Positions 1-7,110 are shown, counted from the stretch's first letter. The stretch: DNA of 7,463 nucleotides from JAYPEY01 sp964519245 (GCA_964519245.1 CAZFLK010000238.1:1-7463); one strand, 5' to 3'. Notes: generated by a model from the sequence alone, not told the origin. A program made the numbers and translations.

Positions 1-1
1 A

Positions 2-628
2 TCCCCGAAGATCTGGCCGGCCATGTCGTCTTTGACCTTGGCCATGATGCTCATCTGGCGCGGCGCGGCCTACATCATCGCCGACGGCCAATCCATTTAC
101 GAGACACCCGACTCCTTTGTCTGGCTCGGCCGCGGCACAACGCTTTTCGGCGTCCCCAATGCGGTCGTTCTCATGGGCGCGCTATACGGTGTCGCCCACG
201 TCACGATGGCGCGGACCGTTCTCGGGCGTTATGTCTATGCGATTGGCGGCAATCGCGAGGCGGCCCGCCTGAGCGGCGTGCCGGTAAGACGCACACTGAT
301 GTTCGTCTACGTGGTTTCAGGGGGCTTGGCGGGTTTGGGCGGCGTGATCATGGCCTCCCAATTGAAGAGTGGTTCGCCGACGTATGGGCCGATGTACGAG
401 CTTTACGTGATTGCCGCGGTTGTGATTGGCGGCTCCAGCATTTTCGGAGGCGAGGGAAAGATGCTGGGAACCTTGATTGGTTCATTTGTCATCGCCGTCA
501 TTCAGAACGGGCTCAATCTCCTCGGCGTGGAGCCATACACCCAACCGGTCATTTTGGGAGGCATCATCTTCGGAGCGGTGATGTTCGATACCCTGAAGAA
601 GCGGGGCTGGCGTTGCGAGGCCTGCTAG
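2..628 (+). CDS. Sugar ABC transporter permease, RbsC/XylH type (3' part)
   Basis: Inner-membrane permease of a simple-sugar ABC importer (BPD_transp_2 family: RbsC, XylH, MglC). With a sugar-binding protein and an ATPase it would move a monosaccharide into the cytoplasm. The frame is open from position 2, so the first ATG at 23 is internal and the N-terminal part lies outside the window. Counting from that ATG, the family signature GRYVYAIGGNREAARLSGV is at residues 69-87. Hydrophobic segments follow at about 92-111, 127-141, 147-168 and 175-190, including the typical VVIGGSSIFGGEGKMLGT and NGLNLLGV stretches. The protein ends in a basic tail, KKRGWRCEAC. These features identify the family clearly; the sugar cannot be told from a permease fragment. 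It ends 8 bp from the convergent SirB1-like gene, with no clear terminator between them. Confidence 0.93.
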   Translation, partial: SPKIWPAMSSLTLAMMLIWRGAAYIIADGQSIYETPDSFVWLGRGTTLFGVPNAVVLMGALYGVAHVTMARTVLGRYVYAIGGNREAARLSGVPVRRTLMFVYVVSGGLAGLGGVIMASQLKSGSPTYGPMYELYVIAAVVIGGSSIFGGEGKMLGTLIGSFVIAVIQNGLNLLGVEPYTQPVILGGIIFGAVMFDTLKKRGWRCEAC

Positions 629-636
629 CGCTTGAT

Positions 637-1305
637 TCAGGCGGCGTTCAACGCCTCCAGAAACGACTCATGCCAGCGCCTCTCGGTGGGATGTTCCTGC
701 TTCCTGTAGATGGCGCAGAGATTGCCGCACATGCGAGTGAGGATCTCGGCGTCCGATCGCGGCTCAAGCCATGAAGCGACGACAGCATGGCCGGTCGCCC
801 GGATCTTCTGTTCACAGGCCCTGCGGGACAACAACTCTCCCTCGTTGAACGGATCGACATAGACATCGCCGGTCTCGGTCTCGGCCCGGCAAAGGAAATG
901 GCCCGGCATGCCGATCCCGACAATGGGCAGTTTCAAGCGCGCCGCGACCAACAGGTAGACCGCGGAGAGCGTGATCGGGATGCCCTTGCGCCGCTCCAAT
1001 ACACGGTTCAAATAGCTATTGTCCGGCTCGTAGTAATGGTCGCGGTTGCCGCTGAAGCCGAGTTCGTCGAAGAAATACTCCTTCATCTGGTTGAGCCAGA
1101 CCAGCATGCCTGCCTTTGAACTCATCCTCCGGCTCAGCTCAACGGCAAAAAGATTGAGTTCCATCCTGCCTTCCTCGACGTCGACGGCCGGGTAACGCGT
1201 GCGGGCGAGCAGCCAGGCCCCTTCCTCAAGCTCAATCTCGGCGCGAGGACGACGACAATAATCCAGAAACCGTTCGTGCTCGCTGAAATCAACGGGGGCG
1301 ATCAT
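637..1305 (-). CDS. SirB1-like transglutaminase-fold protein
   Basis: A 222-residue protein of the SirB1/YchA family (Transglut_core2). The family has a papain-like transglutaminase fold, but its biochemical role is not established. Conserved blocks visible here are NSYL (96-99), RKGIPITLS (106-114), GMPGHFLCR (132-140) and DPFNEGELLS (151-160). His136 and Asp151 match the His/Asp of a transglutaminase triad. The region where the nucleophilic Cys would lie has Ser/Thr instead, which as I recall is usual in this family, so classical transglutaminase activity is doubtful. Many relatives carry C-terminal TPR repeats; this copy ends soon after the core. No signal peptide or membrane segment is seen, so it is probably cytoplasmic. 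Its ATG lies 9 bp after the ftsY stop, so the two are probably cotranscribed. The stop is TGA. Confidence 0.88.
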   Translation of the reverse strand: MIAPVDFSEHERFLDYCRRPRAEIELEEGAWLLARTRYPAVDVEEGRMELNLFAVELSRRMSSKAGMLVWLNQMKEYFFDELGFSGNRDHYYEPDNSYLNRVLERRKGIPITLSAVYLLVAARLKLPIVGIGMPGHFLCRAETETGDVYVDPFNEGELLSRRACEQKIRATGHAVVASWLEPRSDAEILTRMCGNLCAIYRKQEHPTERRWHESFLEALNAA

Positions 1306-1314
1306 GCGTTCACG

Positions 1315-2226
1315 CTATTCCTCGAAGAGCGCGCGGGCAAAGGCGGCGGCGTCGAAGGGCTGGAGATCGTCCGCCTGTTCTCCCAAGCCGATGAATTTGA
1401 CGGGGAGCCCCAGTTCCTTTTGAATCGCAACCACCATCCCGCCCTTGGCGGTTCCGTCGAGCTTGGTGATCACGAGTCCGGAAAGCGGCACGGACTTGTT
1501 GAATTCCCGCGCCTGGGTCAGCGCGTTCATGCCGGTCGAACCATCGAGGACAAGCAGGGTTTCATGAGGCGCGCCCGGGAGTTGCTTGTCCATCACCCGA
1601 TGCACCTTGGCAAGCTCCTGCATCAGGTTGTGCTTGGTATGAAGGCGCCCGGCGGTGTCGATGAAAAGATAGTCGACGCTCCGCGCAACAGCCGCCGCCA
1701 CGGCATCGTGCGCCACGGCTGCCGGGTCGGCGCCATAGGCTCCCGCGATCACATCGATGTCGAGACGCTCGCCCCAGAGCTTGAGCTGGTCGATCGCCGC
1801 CGCGCGAAAGGTGTCGCAAGCCGCCAGCAGGGCGGAGCCGCCGCCAGTTTTGATGGAATGGGCCAGTTTTGCCGACGTTGTGGTCTTGCCGGTGCCATTC
1901 ACGCCCACCAGAGAGACCACGGTGGGGCCCTCCGCTTGTCGCTTCAGCGCAGTGTCGACGGATGCAAGTTCGTTCTCGACCTCCCGCGCCGCGACCGCAA
2001 ACACATCGAGCCCTTCGCGGCCCTGGGTCTCGAAGCCCTTCCGCACGGCATCCACGATCTGGAGCGACATCTGGGCGCCGAAATCCCCGCCGAGCAGAAG
2101 CATCTCCAACTCCTCCTCCATTTCGTCGGTGAACTTCGGCGATATGGTGACAATGCGCTTGAACCCATGGACAAGGTTGTCATGGGTTTTCTTCAGTCGT
2201 TCTTTGAATTTGTCAAATAGTCCCAT
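1315..2226 (-). CDS. ftsY: Signal recognition particle receptor FtsY
   Basis: SRP receptor GTPase. It pairs with Ffh at the inner membrane and delivers ribosome-nascent-chain complexes to the Sec translocon. The 303-residue form has an N domain (about 1-95) and a G domain with all expected motifs: P-loop GVNGTGKT (108-115), DTFRAAA (138-144), DTAGR (190-194), TKLDGTAKGG (254-263) and the closing GLGEQADDLQPFD (280-292). It lacks the long acidic A domain of E. coli FtsY, as many bacterial FtsY proteins do. I chose the ATG at 2224-2226 because MGLFDKFKERLKKTHDNL is the usual FtsY beginning. The frame also runs 27 codons further upstream to 2307, but that extension does not look like FtsY sequence. 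No good Shine-Dalgarno lies just before the chosen ATG; a GGAGGA is 27 nt upstream within a small hairpin. First gene of a probable two-gene unit with the SirB1-like gene. Confidence 0.96.
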   Translation of the reverse strand: MGLFDKFKERLKKTHDNLVHGFKRIVTISPKFTDEMEEELEMLLLGGDFGAQMSLQIVDAVRKGFETQGREGLDVFAVAAREVENELASVDTALKRQAEGPTVVSLVGVNGTGKTTTSAKLAHSIKTGGGSALLAACDTFRAAAIDQLKLWGERLDIDVIAGAYGADPAAVAHDAVAAAVARSVDYLFIDTAGRLHTKHNLMQELAKVHRVMDKQLPGAPHETLLVLDGSTGMNALTQAREFNKSVPLSGLVITKLDGTAKGGMVVAIQKELGLPVKFIGLGEQADDLQPFDAAAFARALFEE

Positions 2227-2245
2227 TGAATTGAATGGTCGCGAA

Positions 2246-2258
2246 GAGGATTGTCCTC
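2246..2258 (-). other. Small hairpin with GGAGGA in the ftsY leader
   Basis: On the minus strand GAGGA and TCCTC form a perfect 5-bp stem around a 3-nt CAA loop, 19 nt before the ftsY ATG. The left arm overlaps a GGAGGA (2254-2259) that resembles a Shine-Dalgarno but is too far from the start unless the leader folds. A role in translation is speculative. Confidence 0.3.
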
Positions 2259-2344
2259 CACGACAGGCCGCAGAGGTGTAGGCCATGCGTTGCGTGCGGG
2301 CAAGCAATCAATAGCCGGCTGTTCCCGACGGCGTGTGATTGCGT

Positions 2345-2350
2345 TTGACA
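2345..2350 (+). promoter_or_regulatory. Possible -35 box for the lipoprotein gene
   Basis: TTGACA is a perfect sigma-70 -35 hexamer in the divergent ftsY/lipoprotein region, 68 bp before the lipoprotein ATG. The sequence 16-17 bp downstream (CAAACT) is a poor -10, so this is only a candidate. No convincing promoter is visible for ftsY in the opposite direction. Confidence 0.28.
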
Positions 2351-2380
2351 CACGTGGAGGATGGTTCAAACTGCGGTCTC

Positions 2381-2409
2381 CAACACATTAACGAAACAAG
2401 CAACACATT
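2381..2409 (+). repeat. Direct repeat CAACACATT, 20-bp period
   Basis: The 9-mer CAACACATT occurs at 2381-2389 and again at 2401-2409, just before the lipoprotein ATG at 2419. Similar bases follow each copy (AACGA and CGAACGA). The 20-bp period is close to two helical turns, which would suit a protein binding in tandem, but the copies could equally be leader sequence or chance. Confidence 0.5.
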
Positions 2410-2418
2410 CGAACGACC

Positions 2419-2616
2419 ATGAAAAAATTTGTTATCCTGCTCGCTTTCACCGCCGCCACACTCGTTTTCGCCGGTTGCCAGAAAGAAGGCGGCTCCCCGG
2501 CCGCTGCCGGCGGCCCTGCCGGCGCCTCCGCGGCTGAAGAGGACGCCGCAGCAGCTGAGGAAGACGCCGCCGCGGCTGAGGAAGACGCCACTGCCGGCGA
2601 GGAAATGGCTCAGTAA
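2419..2616 (+). CDS. Small acidic Ala/Glu-rich lipoprotein
   Basis: A 65-residue predicted lipoprotein. It has a short basic start (MKK), a hydrophobic core (4-17) and a lipobox-like FAGC with Cys20 as the acylation site. The mature part would be about 46 residues, consisting of a Gly/Ala/Ser/Pro stretch (24-37) and three copies of AAEEDAA (38-58), then a short acidic tail to the TAA stop. It contains no enzyme domain and I do not recognise a named family. The mature part is low-complexity, strongly negative and probably helical or disordered, anchored to a membrane. The Phe at lipobox position -3 is not ideal. The gene stands alone between the divergent ftsY and a strong hairpin. The signal peptide, lipobox and downstream hairpin together make it a credible gene despite its size. 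No clear Shine-Dalgarno precedes the ATG. Confidence 0.8.
   Translation: MKKFVILLAFTAATLVFAGCQKEGGSPAAAGGPAGASAAEEDAAAAEEDAAAAEEDATAGEEMAQ
2530..2592 (+). repeat. Three tandem 21-bp repeats encoding AAEEDAA
   Basis: The units 2530-2550, 2551-2571 and 2572-2592 each encode A-A-E-E-D-A-A, the last ending in T instead of A. Units 2 and 3 share the core GCTGAGGAAGACGCC; unit 1 uses GAAGAG for the Glu pair. They sit entirely within the lipoprotein gene and keep its frame, so unit gain or loss would change length without a frameshift. Confidence 0.9.
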
Positions 2617-2637
2617 GCCACATCGATTCCATTGCAT

Positions 2638-2671
2638 AGGGCCGGTCCGAGAGCATTCCCGGACCGGCCCT
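2638..2671 (+). terminator. Strong hairpin after the lipoprotein gene
   Basis: GGGCCGGTCCG (2639-2649) pairs perfectly with CGGACCGGCCC (2660-2670) around a 10-nt loop, and an outer A-T pair (2638/2671) makes 12 bp. It begins 22 nt after the lipoprotein stop. The following bases are TCTCGCG rather than a T run, so it is either a terminator without a good U tract or an mRNA-stabilising 3' end. Confidence 0.72.
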
Positions 2672-2767
2672 CTCGCGTGTCCGGTGGCCCGGATGCCGGG
2701 CAGTACGTTAAACGGCCTATTGTTGGATTATCCGCCTCCCATTAGATTGTTTCAGGCTCATTTTTGA

Positions 2768-5251
2768 TTGGCTGACGCTGTGCGAGCTCTATCTGACAAA
2801 CGATTCTGGATTGCCGCTGCTGTGTGCATCGCGGTGATCACGTTTGTTGCCACCAGAACAGAACAAGACGGCGGGAAGGCGCCTGCCGATCCTCGGGAGC
2901 CCCTTTCCAGCCCTCCCGCCAGCCAATCCTCCAAGCCGATCTCGCGCGCACAGATTGCAGACATGGTCAAGGCGGCCGAACTCGACGAGGCCAAACAGAA
3001 AACGATCTGGGACGCCGAGCACATCACCTTTCTGATTGAAACCCACCTCTGCAAACCATTCCACACCCAACTGAAGGAAAAACGTTTCGATGATTTCGGA
3101 CGTTGGTGCCGGGACGATTTTCAAGGGGAGGTGTTTGAAGGGGAGCCGGACCAGGAGCGGCGCCAGGGGATTGTCAGCGAGACCTCGATCAAGGCCGGTT
3201 CCAAGCGGCGGGTTGTCGATGCGGCCGGGTTGGCGGATTATCTGCTTAACGGGGTCAGGGAGTTCGCCGTCATCGACCGAGCCCGTTTGCGGATACTGCA
3301 CATTCATAGCGAGGGCGAGGGAGACCGGGTCTGGAACACCGAGATGCTGTTGGCAACCGTCGGGGAAAACGCCTCAGGCTCGCCCATCCAGCGAATCTCG
3401 AAGCACGACGTGCAGTTCATCGTCAAGGACAAGGACAACTTCAAGGAAGAGATCCAGAGAACGCCGACGATCAGCCGCTGGGTTACGACCTCCGCCAAAT
3501 TGCGCCGCAGCGAAACCCGTTTCCTGGAGGAGATCACCGCCCGCGTGGGATTGAATCACCTCCCCATCAACGACAACTGGAAGCTGCCTAAGTCGGAGGC
3601 GCATCAATACCGCTTCAAGATGGCGGTGGCTGACTTCGATCGCGATGGCTACCTCGATATCGCCGCGGCGCCAGACACCTTTATCCCCGTGCTGTTGAGG
3701 TCGGTTGACGGAATCCGGTTCGAGTCCGTGGCGCATCAGATGGGCTTGGAGCAGTTTCGGTTTGACGAGTACGATTTCATGAATCTCCTGGCGGTCTGGA
3801 TCGATTACGACAACGACGGATATCCCGACCTGCTCATGGGCAGGAAGCTCTATCACAACGAAGCGGGGAAACGGTTTACGGACGTGACCGAACAATCGGG
3901 GCTGCGGATAGCGCGGGACCCGAACGGCTGCGTTGTGGCGGACTATGATTGCGATGGATTGCTGGACCTTTACGTGTTGAACCAGGTTCCCAAGGTTCCA
4001 ACACACGGAGCCAACATGCCTTGGGTCGGTGACACGGATCACGGCGCCCAGAACCAGCTCTGGCGTAATCTCGGGGACGGGATCTTCGAGGATGTGACGG
4101 CCAAGGCGAACGCCGGCGGCGGTCGCCGCGAAAGTTTCGCGGCGACCTGGTTGTTCCACGATGCGGACCGCTTCCCGGATCTCTACATCGCCAACGATTT
4201 CGGCGAGAATGTCATGTTGCGCAACCGGGGCGATGGAACCTTCGAGGATATTACCCGGGAATCGGGAGCCGGTGACTATGCGACGAGCATGGGCGTGACT
4301 TCCGGCGATCTGAACAACGACGGGCATCCCGATCTTTATGTCGCCAACATGTATTCCAAGATGGGACGGCGCATCATCGCTTACGTGGATGAATCGGACT
4401 ACCCCGAGGGAATCTACGAGCAGATCAAGGGATCGTGCGCCGGAAACCGCCTCTACATGTCGGCCGGGACAGGCAAACGCTTTGTCGAAACAGGCGAGGA
4501 AATGGGCGTCGACGCGGTTGGCTGGGCCTATGCGCCCGCAATGGTGGATCTGGACAACGACGGCTGGTTGGATCTCTACGCAACCACCGGCTTCATGAGT
4601 TTTGAGCGGCACAAGCCAGACGGCTGAACGTGCCTCTGGCGGGCTGTCGTGACACAGCCCCTCGATCGGACCTGCGCGCTTCCGGAGTTGGGAGCAGTGG
4701 ATCGCGAAAACGGTGAGTTCTGGGCAAGCAACCCGTTCATGATTCCCAAAATGGGCGAGAACCTCAGCGCTTATGAACGAAATTGCCTGTTTCTCAACAT
4801 TGGCGGCAACGACTTCATCAATGCGTCGTTTGCATCCAATGCGGATCTGGACGCGGATTCCCGCGCCGCCATCCCGGCCGATTTCGATCGTGATGGCGCG
4901 GTGGACCTGCTGGTCGGTTCCGTCGGTGGCGGTTCCATGAGACTCTTCCGCAATCGTTTTCCCAGCGACATGAGATCCGTGCGTTTGGAGTTGCAGGGGA
5001 CTGACAGCAATCGTCCGGGAATCGGTTCCAGGGTCGTGTTGACCGTCGGCGGCCGGAAGATCGTCCGCGATCTGTTCCCTGCGGACGGCTTCAGCGGGCA
5101 GTCCCCGGCGGAATTGACAATCGGCATCGGCAAAGCCGACCAAGTCGACCGCTTGGAAATCCGATGGCCCAGCGGCAACACCCAGACCTTGACGAATGTC
5201 CCTGCGGGAACCGAAACCGTGAAAATCGTCGAGTCTCCAGGACGCAACTAA
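2768..5251 (+). CDS. CRTAC1-like VCBS/ASPIC-UnbV protein with in-frame TGA (candidate selenoprotein)
   Basis: A large predicted exported or membrane-anchored protein, 827 residues if the TGA at 4625-4627 is read through. It has a hydrophobic segment (13-28), a Ser/Pro-rich linker (about 35-58), an N-terminal region of about 200 residues that I do not recognise, then a VCBS/FG-GAP propeller. Calcium-binding motifs are DFDRDGYLD (289), DYDNDGYPD (346), DYDCDGLLD (392), a degenerate copy near 465, DLNNDGHPD (514), DLDNDGWLD (594) and, after the TGA, DFDRDGAVD (705). An ASPIC/UnbV domain (about 736-822; GIGSRV, RWPSG) closes it. The family function is unknown; binding or adhesion outside the cytoplasm is likely. 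The TGA is codon 620, and the frame is unchanged on both sides. The next residues are Thr-Cys, giving a U-x-C motif, and a SECIS-like hairpin follows. A TTG start is used because an in-frame TGA directly precedes it; GTG at 2780 is an alternative. A nonsense mutation or sequencing error would instead make it a pseudogene or artefact. Confidence 0.78.
4625..4660 (+). promoter_or_regulatory. Candidate bacterial SECIS element after in-frame UGA
   Basis: After the in-frame TGA (4625-4627) come 13 nt, then GGGCTGT (4641-4647) pairing perfectly with ACAGCCC (4654-4660) around the 6-nt loop CGTGAC. The apical loop starts 20 nt after the UGA and has G at its second position. Bacterial SECIS elements, for example in E. 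coli fdhF, lie directly 3' of the UGA, with the upper hairpin about 11 nt away and a conserved G in the first two loop bases. The usual bulged U in the upper stem is not obvious, and no extended lower stem is seen. The position and shape are suggestive, not proof. Confidence 0.55.
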
Positions 5252-5293
5252 CCCCGGCGGCGTCCGCGTTGGCGCGCTTTCAAGCCGATTGCG

Positions 5294-6859
5294 TCAGGTG
5301 GCTCCCGCTTCACCCGCCTTGAATAGTTGGTCCACGGCGGTCCGAACCTCGTCGCTCATCCGGATCAACGGCGGCCATTCGCGCTTGAAGCCCTCGCCGG
5401 CCAGTTTCCGGGTCGCATCAATGCCGAGCTTGGACCCGATCGCCATTTCACTGGTGGCGTGGTCGAGCACGTCCGCGGGTCCCTTGGTGAAGATGCTGTC
5501 CCGTTGAGGGTCGGTGTTGGCGCAAAGCCGGAACAGGACTTCGCTGGTGTTGTGGACATCGACATCCTCATCCACGACGACAATGTACTTCGTGAACATC
5601 ATTTGTCCCATGCCCCAGAGGCCATGCATGATTTTGAACGCCTGCATGGGGTAGGTCTTTCGGATGCTGACAAAAACGAGATTGTGAAAGACCCCCTCGG
5701 CCGGCAACGCGATATCCACGATCTCCGGAAAGTTCATCTTAAAGATCGGCAGAAAGATCCGCACGCTGGCTGATCCCATATAGAAATCCTCCATCGGGGG
5801 AACGCCGACAATCGTTCCCGGATAGATGGCGTTCTTGCGGTGGGTGATCGCGGTGATATGGAAAACCGGATAGGGCTCCGGGAGAGTGTAAAAGCCCGTA
5901 TGATCGCCGAAGGGCCCCTCATCACGGAGCGGTTCCTTCGGATCAATATAGCCCTCGATGACAAAGTCCGCGTTGGCGGGAACCCTCAGGTTGTTGGTTT
6001 CACACCGAACGAGTTCTATCCGTTTACGCCGCAGATAGCCCGCCAGCAGGAATTCATCGAGTCCATCGGGAAGCGGCGCCGTGGCGGAGAAAGGAAAGAC
6101 CGGATCGCCGCCCAGAAAGACGGCCACCGGCATGCGCTCGCCGGTTTCGTAGGCTCGCCGACCATGCCGCGCGGCAACTTTCTGCAGTTGCCAGTGCATG
6201 CCGGTCGACTGACCGTCATAGACCTGCATGCGATACATTCCAACATTGCGCTCTCCGGTGTCCGGATCCTCCGTGACAACGCATGGCAGGGTGATGAAGC
6301 GTCCGCCATCATAAGGCCAACATTGTTGAATCGGGAGATTGAGCAACGTCGCCGGGTTCGGGGTCAGCGTCCTCAGCGCCCCCGATTCGGAAGGATTCGG
6401 GATCTGCGGCGCCGCCGGCCAGGAAGCCGCGCTGTTGGCGGGGGCCTGCATGTGATGCACAACCTCCTTGCAAGGCCCCGAACCCACTTCCTTCGGTCGC
6501 GCATGCCTCAACTCCATCCCGGACCCCAGCAACTTCAAGGCCTCCTTGACGGAGGTCGGCGGCTTCGCCTTGACCAGCGATCCCAACTCCTCCGCGACCG
6601 CGTCAACGGACTCGGCCCCCAGCGCCATGGCCATGCGCTTTTCCGAGCCCAGGCAGTTGACGGCCACGGGAAAAGGGGAGATCTCGCCTTGGATCGTCGG
6701 CTTCTCGAAGAGCAGGGCGCTGCCGCCTCCGGGCTTCTTCATCTCCCGGTCGGCCGCCTCGGTCATTTCCAGTTCGGTCGCAATCGGCGTCGTGATGCGC
6801 CGCAGTTCGCCGGCGGCGTCAAGCGCGCTGATGAAGTCTCGGTAGGAATCAAAGGCCAT
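5294..6859 (-). CDS. UbiD-family prenylated-FMN decarboxylase
   Basis: A 521-residue cytoplasmic decarboxylase of the UbiD family, which uses prenylated FMN (made by UbiX) and a divalent metal to decarboxylate aromatic or unsaturated acids. Conserved features in order are YDGGRFITLP (183-192), NVGMYRMQ (205-212, with the expected metal-ligand Asn205 and active-site Arg210), MHW (221-223, expected metal-ligand His222), CETNNLRVPANADFVIEGYI (286-305, acidic active-site residue Glu302) and DEGPFGDHTGFYT (313-325). Length is near the roughly 500 residues usual for the family, but residues about 138-172 form a Pro/Ala/Ser/Asn-rich stretch longer than usual before LPIQQCWP. Likely roles include quinone biosynthesis (ubiquinone, or menaquinone by the futalosine route); the substrate cannot be assigned from sequence. 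I chose the ATG at 6857-6859 (MAFDSYRDFISAL) because that is where family similarity begins; the open frame continues to 7360, but only by overlapping moxR. Convergent with the CRTAC1-like gene, divergent from moxR. Confidence 0.93.
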   Translation of the reverse strand: MAFDSYRDFISALDAAGELRRITTPIATELEMTEAADREMKKPGGGSALLFEKPTIQGEISPFPVAVNCLGSEKRMAMALGAESVDAVAEELGSLVKAKPPTSVKEALKLLGSGMELRHARPKEVGSGPCKEVVHHMQAPANSAASWPAAPQIPNPSESGALRTLTPNPATLLNLPIQQCWPYDGGRFITLPCVVTEDPDTGERNVGMYRMQVYDGQSTGMHWQLQKVAARHGRRAYETGERMPVAVFLGGDPVFPFSATAPLPDGLDEFLLAGYLRRKRIELVRCETNNLRVPANADFVIEGYIDPKEPLRDEGPFGDHTGFYTLPEPYPVFHITAITHRKNAIYPGTIVGVPPMEDFYMGSASVRIFLPIFKMNFPEIVDIALPAEGVFHNLVFVSIRKTYPMQAFKIMHGLWGMGQMMFTKYIVVVDEDVDVHNTSEVLFRLCANTDPQRDSIFTKGPADVLDHATSEMAIGSKLGIDATRKLAGEGFKREWPPLIRMSDEVRTAVDQLFKAGEAGAT

Positions 6860-6905
6860 TTCGCGGCAGAAGCTAACCGAAACGTCCCCGCCTGCAAACG
6901 TCGAA

Positions 6906-6941
6906 GAACCCGGTGTCGTCGGGAATCCTTGGACCGGGTTC
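6906..6941. repeat. 9-bp inverted repeat between ubiD-family gene and moxR
   Basis: GAACCCGGT (6906-6914) and ACCGGGTTC (6933-6941) are perfect inverted repeats around an 18-nt spacer. The near end is 46 bp upstream of the UbiD-family start, in the 264-bp divergent region (6860-7123). It could be an operator or a leader hairpin; neither side has a T run that would make it a standard terminator. I see no convincing -35/-10 pair for either gene in this region. Confidence 0.5.
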
Positions 6942-7110
6942 CAAAATGGTTTCCAGCATTGCATTTCGCGGAGGCATTCCCGATTCTCCCCGGCCTTCCG
7001 ACGGGTCTCAGATTTGCCGAAAAATTTCAAACGCCCGACGGATTTGTTTGTCTTTAGGGACGTGGAGCCGCCGGAAGGGTGGCCGACGCCGCGGCCTAAC
7101 CCGTTGTTGC

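Noticed and set aside
1276..2220. 314-residue plus-strand open frame opposite ftsY
   Set aside because: The minus strand encodes unmistakable FtsY with all GTPase motifs; the plus frame has none.
2768..2890. Lipoprotein signal in the CRTAC1-like protein (Cys20)
   Set aside because: The residues before the Cys are A-A-V, and Val at -1 does not fit a lipobox; a signal anchor or ordinary signal peptide is more likely.
4600..4660. Frameshift as the cause of the break in the CRTAC1-like gene
   Set aside because: Frame is identical before and after the TGA and the seven codons directly after it are open, so only the TGA itself interrupts.
3374..5143. 589-residue minus-strand open frame opposite the CRTAC1-like gene
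   Set aside because: Its sequence resembles no family and it is the mirror of a clearly coding plus strand in GC-rich DNA.
4649..5251. Separate 200-residue gene starting at GTG 4649
   Set aside because: It is in the same frame as the upstream gene, its GTG lies in the hairpin loop without a Shine-Dalgarno, it has no signal peptide, and its domains complete the upstream CRTAC1-like architecture.
2768..5251. Genome-wide TGA reassignment (genetic code 4 or 25)
   Set aside because: The SirB1-like and UbiD-family genes end at TGA exactly where their domains end, and Trp is encoded by TGG throughout.
5840..7057. 405-residue plus-strand open frame opposite the UbiD-family gene
   Set aside because: Arg/Gly-rich shadow of the UbiD reading frame without any domain.
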